A stretch of 64,000 bases of DNA from Siphonodentalium dalli (Eukaryota > Mollusca > Scaphopoda > Gadilida > Siphonodentaliidae). The DNA is taken from contig CP136068.1 in NCBI GenBank assembly GCA_032622095.1, positions 134,981,989 through 135,045,988 of the forward strand, in the 5' to 3' direction. The position numbers and the translations under genes are program-made. The stretch's first letter is position 1. Each line of letters begins with the position of its first letter. The notes under the pieces were generated by a model. That model saw nothing but the letters and a program-made list of their open reading frames with translations. It was not told where the DNA came from and searched no databases. Shown here one piece after another: positions 56,450 to 64,000 of this stretch.

Positions 56450-56700
56450 ATAGGCACTAAACGATTGTTCAATGCAACAAAACCCTTAGTGCATCACTCA
56501 TTCATAGAAAACTATTGTTTTCTTAGACAACTGATGTTCTATTTTTTCTTAGAAAACTGATGTTTTCTGCCAGATTTGAGTTTACCTGTCCCTCGTTCAC
56601 AATGATTGGTTACCTGACTAATTATTTAATTAATTTGTTATAGGTGTTATGTAACATGAACCGCTGCCACTCAAGTCTGTCTAGCTGACTATATATATCC
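56450..56700. repeat. Dispersed duplicate, partner at 59645-59850
   Basis: 'gatgcaacaaaa..c.aagtg.atcactcatt' to 'gtctgtctagctgacta' is shared with 59645-59850 at moderate divergence. It is a duplicated unique piece or an old repeat. Confidence 0.65.
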
Positions 56701-57369
56701 TCTAAATTAATTTGTGGATTTTTTTGGCACAATTAACCAAACCTTTTAGCAGAGGTAATATATAGAGAGATAGGACACTAGCATACAGCTCTATGTAACT
56801 AATTTGCACTCTTAGCTTGGGTCTCTGAGAGGGTCTCTATGCCAGGAGAGATGGCTGGCAATAGAAAACTAATAGGGAATAAACTATGTTTTATCACATA
56901 ATCTGTCATTGTTTGTCCTGTGTTTCACAGACAAAAAAAATCACATACCTGCCCATGCTATAGGAGATGAGAAAATTGATACTTCACAAATGACTAATTC
57001 TATATATTATCTCTGGTTTTAGTCAGAGACGTGGTTACAGGGGTCTTTATTGATTGGGTGGGCTGTCCACACCAGTAGTTTTAATTGTTCCTCCCCAAGT
57101 TGAAAATTGGAACACTTGATCATGGGATAAAAAAAAAAATATTCAATTTGGAATGAAAGATTAAGCAGACCACTTATGGTCAGTATATTTTCCTCATTTG
57201 GTCTTTAATATGGCCTAACATTTAACCTTAAAATCTGAATGTTTTCATATTTATATTGAAGATTATAGCAATGGTTGTTACTACACTTATTTCCTTGTTG
57301 ATTGTAGTAGATTGATGATTAATTGTCCCACAATTTTTTTTGAGGTACTTTAGAAATCACTGGTGTCCC
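56701..57369. other. No recognised feature
   Basis: AT-rich sequence without an element end or exon border I can support. Confidence 0.35.
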
Positions 57370-58800
57370 CCCCAGATGGTTTCAAGATGGGAACTTTATT
57401 TTCATTTATCTGATTGTTGTCAAATTTTATATGTGAATTGCCCAATGAAAATATTGGTCAAGTTTGAATTTGGACTGATTTTTATGGTCATGTCGACTTA
57501 ATAGGCATTTGCCAATTATTTTGGTTTCCAGATGATAACTTTAGTTTTAGTTATCTGATTATCGTAAAATTTTGTTTGTGAATTACCCACATGAAAATAT
57601 AGATAAAGTTTGAATTTGGACCGATTTTTACCAGTTATGGTTCATGTCAATTTAGGCATTTGCCAATTATTTTGGTTTCCGGGTGATCGATAACATTAGT
57701 TTTAGTTATCTGATTGTTTTCAAATTTGGGATATGGGTTACTCTCATGAAAATATAGGTCAAGTTTGAATTTGATGTCGCTCTGCCCGTTTTTAACGGAG
57801 TTATGTTCCTGTAGACTTATAATTTGCCAATTATTTTGGTTTCTGGTTGATATTTAACTTTAGTTACAGTTATCTGATTATTTTCAAATTTGGTTTATGG
57901 ATGACTCACATGCAAATACAGGTCAAGTTTGAACTTGGGTTAGGTCTGCCCAATATTACGGAAGTTAAGCCCATGTTGACTTTAATAGAATGGCCAGATT
58001 AATTTAGTCAAGTTCGATTCAATAGTTGTTCCCACAATCAAACTTTTCATTTCTAAAAAAGTTACCGGTCAAATAGAGCCACCTTATTTGGGGGACATGT
58101 GGCCTATAGCGACCTTTATTATGCCCCCGATCTCCGATGGAGATTTGGGGGTATATAGTGGAGCCCTCCGTCCTTCCGTCCGTCCGTCTGTACGAACGTT
58201 TCCACTCATAACTTTGGTTTCGCTAACTCAATTCAGTTGATCTTTGGTATGCTAATAGACCAGCCGGGGGACAAGATTTCCCCATAACTGCGGTTTCGTC
58301 CGCCCATTTTTTCCAGAGTTACGCCCCTTTTTGGACTTTAGAAAATTCAGTTTTCTGTGGCATACGAACGTTTCAACTCATAACTTTGGTTTCGCTAATT
58401 CAATTCAGTTGATCTTTGGTATGCCAATAGACCAGCCGGGGGGACAAGATTTCCCCATAGCCGTTTTCTGCTACTTTTTTTGGTTTCCAGATGATAACTT
58501 GATTTTGGATTGTTTATTTGCAAAACCCGTTTTGTTGTGTATTACCAATATCGCAATACAGGTCATGGTAAAATTTTGGTTCAATCGGATAATTTTTGTG
58601 AGAGTTATGACCCTTTTTCGACTTAAAAAATTCATATTTTTTTTTAGAAAATTCAGTTTTCCTTCTATTTTTGTGGCACCAGACCAAATTTGAAGCTAAT
58701 ATAGAACAACATGTGGCATTTTTATAGCGCTTAACCAGAAAGTTTCTCTGATTGTACAGTCTGGGGCGTTACCTCCGCCCAGCGATGCACTTGTTAACCA
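57370..58800. repeat. Tandem-unit repeats, mollusc-style
   Basis: Units of about 150 bp ('ggtttccagatgataacttt ... caggtcaagtttgaatttgg ... gagttatg') run to about 58000. From 58127 a second block starts 'tgcccccgatctccgatgga', with gtccgtccgtctg and two 'ataactttggtttcgct' units. It ends 'gcgatgcacttgtta' like 29575-30440. The 120-codon frame at 58331 is repeat-derived. Confidence 0.72.
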
Positions 58801-58828
58801 TGTAAATACAGGTTCTATGTCACTTCTA

Positions 58829-59390
58829 GATCATGCCATGAATATCTACTCTGTCTAACGCCCAAAGAGATCATATTCCACTAGTACATAATCCTTGGAA
58901 CTTTTGGAAGTTTTGACAGGGAACCTTATAAAGTCGAAAAAATAATGCAGGGAATATATTTCTTAGTTATTATCTGCTCCTTAATCATGTAATTCACTGT
59001 AGGTGAAGGTCCAAACTTGAAATTTCACAATTTAAGTGAATTTTTGAGCAATTTTGCTTTGCATCACTGACAATTATGGCATTTTTCCTTGGTAATAATT
59101 CAATGTTTAATGCGATATCGGCTCACAAAAGTCACAGAAAAGCATGCGAGTTTTGAGTTGGTACCTTTACCTACAGTGAAGTACATTCTAAGGGAACAGA
59201 TAATAACTAAGAAATATATTCCCCGTGTTATTGTTTCGACTTTATAAGGTTCCCTGTCTATAGACAGGGAACCTTATAAAGTCGAAACAATAACACAGGG
59301 AATATATTACTTCAAAAAGTTCCAAGGTTTTGTACTGGTGGAATATGACCTCTATGGGCGTTAGCCAGAGTAGAGATTTATGGCTCAGCT
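58829..59390. mobile_element. Foldback family, second copy
   Basis: 'tagatcatgccatgaatatc' at the left, 'gtagagatttatggct' at the right. Inside lies a palindrome centred at 59260/59261 with arms of about 47 bases (gtttcgactttataaggttc...) and a single mismatch. Confidence 0.8.
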
Positions 59391-59420
59391 CGCAACACCA
59401 GAAGCTGCTGTTTATACATA

Positions 59421-59633
59421 CAGTAATGCCCTAAGTAATCGACTCCTTAACCACAGCAGAATTATGGGTAATTTTTCAGGATTTAGTCAGAAATATGGCT
59501 TGTTGCCATTCATCGGAAAGCTCTCACTGAGAGCTTTCCGATGAATGGTAACAAGCCATTTTTCCAACTAAATCCTGAAAAATTACCCATAATTCTGCTG
59601 TGGTTAAGGAGTCGATTACTTGGGGCATTACTG
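59421..59633. mobile_element. Family S, copy 10 (full length)
   Basis: TA flanks (59419-59420, 59634-59635). Near-perfect palindrome like the 9735 copy. Confidence 0.9.
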
Positions 59634-59644
59634 TATCTATATGA

Positions 59645-59850
59645 ACTCAACAATTGTTTGATGCAACAAAAACCGAAGTGTATCACTCATTAATAGAAAA
59701 CTGATGTTTTATGCCAGATTTGAGGTTACCTGTCCCTCTTTCACAATTATTGGTTCCCTATTAATCAGTTAATTATATGGTTATAGGTGTTATGTAACAT
59801 GAGCTGTTGCCACCCAAGTCTGTCTAGCTGACTAAATCCTCTGAATTAAT
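59645..59850. repeat. Dispersed duplicate, partner at 56450-56700
   Basis: Same order of words as the partner; shorter by small deletions. Confidence 0.65.
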
Positions 59851-59993
59851 TCATCAGAAATCTACTTGTTGTGTCTGCCAAATAAAGGGATTATATGTTC
59901 ATCTGTCCCCCACAACTAATGAATTAATTGATTAGTCCTGTGATCACAGGTGTTAATATTACCTGGGATTTTTCTACGCACCTTAACACCTTT

Positions 59994-60262
59994 TTAACCC
60001 ATCCATGACTGGAGCTTATTGAAATTTTGCGAAAACACTGTGCCAATGCATTCTCTTATATATGCGAGTCTCCCATGGGTTGACTCGCATATACATGTAT
60101 AAGAAAATGCATCGGCCTAATAATAATTACACTGACCTTGTAAGCCAGTGCATTCTCTAATATATGCTAGGCTTCGTATGGATGACTCGCATATATAAGA
60201 GAATGCACTGTCTCAGGATTGTTAATGCTGCACCAGCGCTGCTCTCATCGTGAAAGAGTTAA
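59994..60262. mobile_element. Family U copy
   Basis: TTAA at 59994-59997 and 60259-60262. Hairpins at 60042-60115 and 60143-60212 with several changes. Confidence 0.82.
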
Positions 60263-60479
60263 GTACCAATATTTATGGCCAGCAGGTTCTAGGTGTACAT
60301 TTTCCCCTATTCAGTGATTGGCCAGATGATGGCCAAATGGAATGGAATATCCTATTTACTAGTATCTTCTTACCTTGAAGGTATAAATCAGCTGATAACC
60401 CTTTCCTTGACATATAAAGTCATCATAAAATTATATATTCGTCCCAGTTTGTCCCCCGAAAAAAAAAAAATCGCGGGAC

Positions 60480-60900
60480 TATTAAAATAGCCGCTGTCCA
60501 TCCGTCCGTGCGGAATGTTTCCGGATAAGAACTATATTTGGGACTATCAGATCAACACTTAATTTGGTATGTGAGTTTATCAACTCAAAACACAGGTCAA
60601 GTTCAAATATGGGTTTGTCCATCCATTTTTGTCGGAGTTATAATAGGGCCCCTTTTCAACTTTGAATTTTGTCGTTTTGAGGTTTCAAGATGCTAACTTT
60701 AGTTTGTGTGATCGGATCTGAACCAAATTTGGTATGTAAGGTTATTATATCCAAATACAGGTCAAATTCGAATATAGGTTCGGTCCGCCCATTTTTGCCA
60801 GAGTTATGGTCCTTGTGGATTTAGAATTTGCCAATTATTTTGGTTTCCAAATGATAACTTTAGTTTTTGTAATCTAATTGTTTTTAAATTCAACTGAACC
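60480..60900. repeat. Tandem-unit repeat fragment
   Basis: 'ccgctgtccatccgtccgtg' then two or three units with 'aatttggtatgtgag', 'acaggtcaa.ttc' and 'gagttat'; same style as 29575 and 57370. Confidence 0.65.
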
Positions 60901-61825
60901 TCAGAAGACAGAGGCCAAATTTCAATCTTCAATCTTGTCAAAGGGGGGGGGGTGGTGAGACACATGGTCGGTGACCTTTTATTTTTCCTGTCCCAGAATG
61001 TGAGATATAAAATGATCATTAATTAATGGCTGCAATGATACAGAGGGTTTGCAATGCACATCGCGATGCTATTAAATTTAAGTTGATGAACCTGATAATT
61101 GTCACTCCAGAAAAATGAATGATGGACTGCTCTACACAGTAAATATGTGTTCCTTGTTTCTATATCTATGTGTTGCAAATAGTGTGCGATAAATTGGCAG
61201 AACTACTGAAATGTGTTGGTTGAAATGTTAGAAATGCTACCGTAAGTCAGAATTCAGAACACAGTTGTTGGAAATTTGTGTCAAAAAACCCGAAAAAAAT
61301 CAACGTTAAATTTTAGTTTACATTTAGTTGAGGCTCTGTTGAGCGGGACATTCCAATAAATGAATTAATTGGAATGAAGTAACTCTCCATCAGTAAGTTC
61401 TCAGTTATCAAAGTGTTAACCATGTGTCTACAGATCTATATTGTGTAATCTGAGTTGCAGCCCTATCTGTGTCACTAGGTTTACCCTGTTTGCAGTATCT
61501 GGTGTTCTCATTGGTTCTGTGCAGGCATCTCCAAGGTTGTTTCATTCATGAGAGACCTACTTCTTGTTTCTGCCAGCTACAGGTATACATGTAGGCTTCC
61601 CGCTGATTGGTCCTCTATAGCACACCTGTGATTTACCTTATCACAGGTAACAATCAGCTGATCTGCTGGCTTCCGGCCAGGTACATGTGTTCTTTATGTG
61701 AGCTTTTGGACCTGCCTTAGTAACTTCCTCATACTTATTACATAAGTTCTTCTGCTTGCTTGTTTGTATGGAGAATTACCCCAAAAACATTGAGCCAAGA
61801 GGTTAATGCTTTCTATAATAAATAC
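60901..61825. other. No recognised gene
   Basis: G-run at 60942-60950, otherwise unique-looking. Several ct-rich and caggta words but no exon with consistent borders. Confidence 0.35.
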
Positions 61826-61828
61826 TCA

Positions 61829-61925
61829 TTAACCCTTTCAGTGCCAGGGGCCGATCTCATCGGCCCTAATTTACGGTCTGTAAAATCAGCCCTAAAAAAA
61901 AAAAAAAAAAAAAAAAAATTTTGGG
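61829..61925. mobile_element. Family P1 left-end fragment
   Basis: TTAACCCTTTCAGTGCCAGG with GGGGCCGATCTCATCGGCCC, then an A-run (61893-61918). The rest is missing. It lies in family T text (ggttaatgctttctataata). Confidence 0.75.
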
Positions 61926-63330
61926 TTGAATTTTTTTGTGGGTATGCTTAAAGGAATATGGTGCTGAAAAAACAATAATATTTTCTTTCAATATACCGAT
62001 AATATATATATATAATGTCCATTGGGCGCATATAATCTAATATTCGGCCGCCATTCGTTATTTTTATAACGATTATAAAAAATTCCGAAGTTAGCCGAAG
62101 ATTTTGTTGTAGACGAAGCCGCGTGATCATCGGCCCGATCACGTGATTGTCACATGTAAACAGAAGCATAGCACGTGATCGATCACGTGGTAACCCATCG
62201 ACAACGCATAGATACGGCAGTATTTTAAGTTTGCATGTAGTCGATCGCGGCCTTTGAAGATTGTCGCGTTATCACACTACGAATGCAAAACTTTGCCGAA
62301 AAAACATCACGGTTCTCGTAATTAAATGTTTTTATCGTGTTATTATTATTATATGTATCGCGATGTGTTGTTACTATAAAGCCATGCCCGTATATTATTC
62401 AGTTTTGCGCCCATTTATCTATATAAACACGTGCTCGTGTTTATATATTTTTTCTCGTTACCGGAATAGTCCCAAGTTATATTATATATTCATATAAAGA
62501 TTGCATATATATATATATATGCGAAGACTATTATTAGGCAATTATCATCTCGTAAACATTCCAATTTCCAGATGACCTTTGTCTTGTGTCAATAAAGAGC
62601 GTTTCGTTTTAATTTATCGTAACGCGGTAAAACAAAAAAAATCGGTTTATTGCTGTCTGATTTAATCAATTATAATCAAGTCATTCATTACCAATATGAT
62701 ATGATAAGTTCATTTTTCTTGGTTATGAATCATGTATATATTAGGGCAGTATGGTGTTTATATATATTTCAGAATATTGCTTCCCCTACCCCCAAACTAT
62801 CTTGCCGACTGTCACTGATGAAATCACTGCGTTTAAGCGTGGTTATTGGCCTATAAAATTAACACTCTATTGAATATGCAGGTCATAATTCAACCTCTAT
62901 GTGTCAATTACGCATAACAATAGGATTATAAAATATATAAACGTTCGCCGTGGTTCGTTTAAACATCCAATCATATATAACACTTTTTGAAGGAGGGATA
63001 ATAATCGGGTTTAATATGTAAGCACATATACAAGCGTTCTTTATTCGCAATATATTGTAATAGTGAACGCTCTTTATTGCGTCAAGGTAAAGGGACTGGA
63101 CTTAGAACAGTTGTCATCGTGATTTTGTTAATGATTACACCAATACAGGTCAATACATGTACACGATCTTCCGATACGCATGCTTTATATATCCTTCCAA
63201 GTCATAGCAATTTCGCTTTATTAAACTCTTTTTATTCGTACCATATTAGGAAAACTCTTAACATGGAACGCTCTTTATTGAACCATGGTGAAGGAAATGG
63301 GGACTCCTTAACCATGACTGACTTAACGCT
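61926..63330. other. Element-free, CpG-richer flank
   Basis: No MITE ends are seen here, unlike the rest of the window. GATCACGTG-type palindromes cluster at 62124-62190. TA-repeats lie at 62000 and 62505-62520. Probably intron or flank of the - strand gene that starts near the right edge. Confidence 0.4.
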
Positions 63331-63346
63331 AAACGCTCTTTATTTG
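63026..63346 (-). repeat. Dispersed motif AATAAAGAGCGTT
   Basis: The - strand motif AATAAAGAGCGTT (or near variant) occurs at 63032-63044, 63069-63081, 63271-63283 and 63332-63344, and on the + strand at 62592-62604. The spacing is irregular. Each copy contains an AATAAA word. Meaning unknown. Confidence 0.7.
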
Positions 63347-63507
63347 GTATATGTAATCGGTTTCTGATTTTGCGCAACGGGTTTCCCGCAGAAATCCCTC
63401 CAAATGTCACGTAAACGAACATCCTTTGGAAATGAATACAGCGTTAATTTACCTAACTGAGAGTCACTAGACCGGCCACAACCGAAAACATTGCATTTAT
63501 ATGGCAT
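63340..63507 (-). CDS. THAP zinc-finger domain, 5' part
   Basis: An ATG at 63507 (A at -3) opens MPYKCNVFGCGRSSDSQLGK, then LTLYSFPKDVRLRDIWRDFC. The start Met-Pro-x-x-Cys-x4-Cys, a Pro at residue 27 and Trp at 36 match the THAP DNA-binding zinc finger (C2CH). The second half, with Cys-x2-His and AVPTIF, is not in this frame, which stops at 63340, so either a splice donor cuts it (GTTGCG at 63378 is the only GT, and is weak) or this is a truncated copy. THAP proteins bind DNA in cell-cycle regulation; the P element-type transposase family shares the domain. An upstream in-frame ATG exists at 63549. Confidence 0.7.
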   Translation of the reverse strand: MPYKCNVFGCGRSSDSQLGKLTLYSFPKDVRLRDIWRDFCGKPVAQNQKPITYTK

Positions 63508-63743
63508 TGTTACGAATGAATGATTGTAAATACGGGACACCCGGGGCATATATACGGAAAATTAAAACAACATCGTGAACACGCGCCCGAATAGAGTTCA
63601 CATGCCTGCTCGTGTTTTTATAAGCTTTATTTTTGACACAAAAGTGTGACCTACCCCGCTCAATCGGCCTTCTATAGTTTTTTTGTCAAAATAGTCACTT
63701 TCCAAACAGCGCTTAAGACAAATCACAAGTGAATATAACTCAC

Positions 63744-63847
63744 CGCGCGATGACAATTAACCATGTGTACACAATGCTATTGATATGCCCCGCAGTATTT
63801 CCATCACGCTCACGCGCTGATGTCTGTTCCGGATTTTCCATCGTCAT
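63744..63847 (-). CDS. Candidate first exon with consensus donor
   Basis: On the - strand, ATG at 63847 (second ATG at 63841) opens MTMENPEQTSARERDGNTAG, HINSIVYTWLIVIA and two bases, ending GCGCG|gtgagt. The donor is a full consensus. It lies downstream of a CRE and in CpG-rich sequence, so a transcript starting here is plausible, whether or not the ORF is used. It could belong to the THAP gene, to gene B, or be an untranslated exon. Confidence 0.35.
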
Positions 63848-63906
63848 ATAGGTAGACACAATTAACTCCGAATCCGATTCCGTGTTTTTAATTAGTTTAC
63901 CTCGCT

Positions 63907-63914
63907 TGACGTCA
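63907..63914. promoter_or_regulatory. CRE-like palindrome TGACGTCA
   Basis: A full CREB/ATF consensus inside a larger inverted repeat (CTCGCTTGACGTCATGCGAG). It sits about 60 bases upstream of the candidate first exon in CpG-rich DNA, as expected of a proximal promoter. Confidence 0.55.
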
Positions 63915-64000
63915 TGCGAGGTTTTGCGACGGAGATAGCCGACAGCCGGTGGCGGTATTATTTATTTATTTCTCGGCTTATTTATTAACCGATTTTTATG

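Noticed and set aside
58331-58693. 120-codon open frame
   Set aside because: Lies entirely in tandem-unit repeat; Phe/Ile-rich translation follows the repeat period.

Overview
This window is eukaryotic genomic DNA that is gene-poor and packed with repeats. Coding sequence occurs only as short exons with GT/AG borders, inside introns stuffed with transposable elements. The style of repeats (blocks of about 150 bp around 'gatgaaacttggtatg' and 'ggccgccatcttgg', runs of 'gtccgtccgtctg', and an ending 'gcgatgctcttgtta') suggests a marine mollusc. That is an inference and was not checked by a search.

Gene A (+ strand, 1107 to about 32.4 kb) is the one convincing gene. Twelve exons join with matching phases into an open frame of 478 codons. 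The 5' end lies left of the window. Its product is a basic, Ser/Pro/Lys-rich and probably disordered protein. A Phe-Lys-Lys-Leu-His motif suggests a nucleolar/spindle (NUSAP-like) microtubule protein, but this name is tentative. A 133-nt exon, with the exon after it, is duplicated (13936/18445 and 20982/22741). A second pair of exons (26064, 30488) also looks duplicated. The gene probably ends by reading through exon 12 to a stop at 32418, with a poly(A) signal at 33188. A separate possible + strand exon lies at 41648.

On the - strand, four short open segments (52903, 48182, 43678, 38601) may be exons of a second gene (gene B). They are weakly supported. The last 2 kb is different in character: richer in CpG and almost free of elements. 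It carries a clear THAP zinc-finger start (63507, - strand), a possible first exon with a consensus donor (63847) and a CRE palindrome.

Most of the window is non-autonomous DNA transposons. The main group inserts at TTAA, has ends of the type TTAACCCTTT..., and shows a modular design: the same hairpin core (CATTCTCTTATATATGCGAG and its reverse) sits in families with different ends, and the same ends occur with a different core. Other groups are ten near-palindromic TA-flanked elements, several hAT-type elements with clean 8-bp target duplications, a double-hairpin family (GAATGAGGTCCCCAGAGGG), and an internally deleted pogo/Tigger-like element that keeps only the DNA-binding part of its transposase. 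Two LINE fragments and a tRNA-derived SINE are present. Elements are nested up to three deep, and several intact target sites can be read. Two TTAA elements at 53.8 and 54.6 kb are flanked by 29-31 bp direct repeats that begin and end at TTAA, which a normal 4-bp TTAA insertion does not explain.
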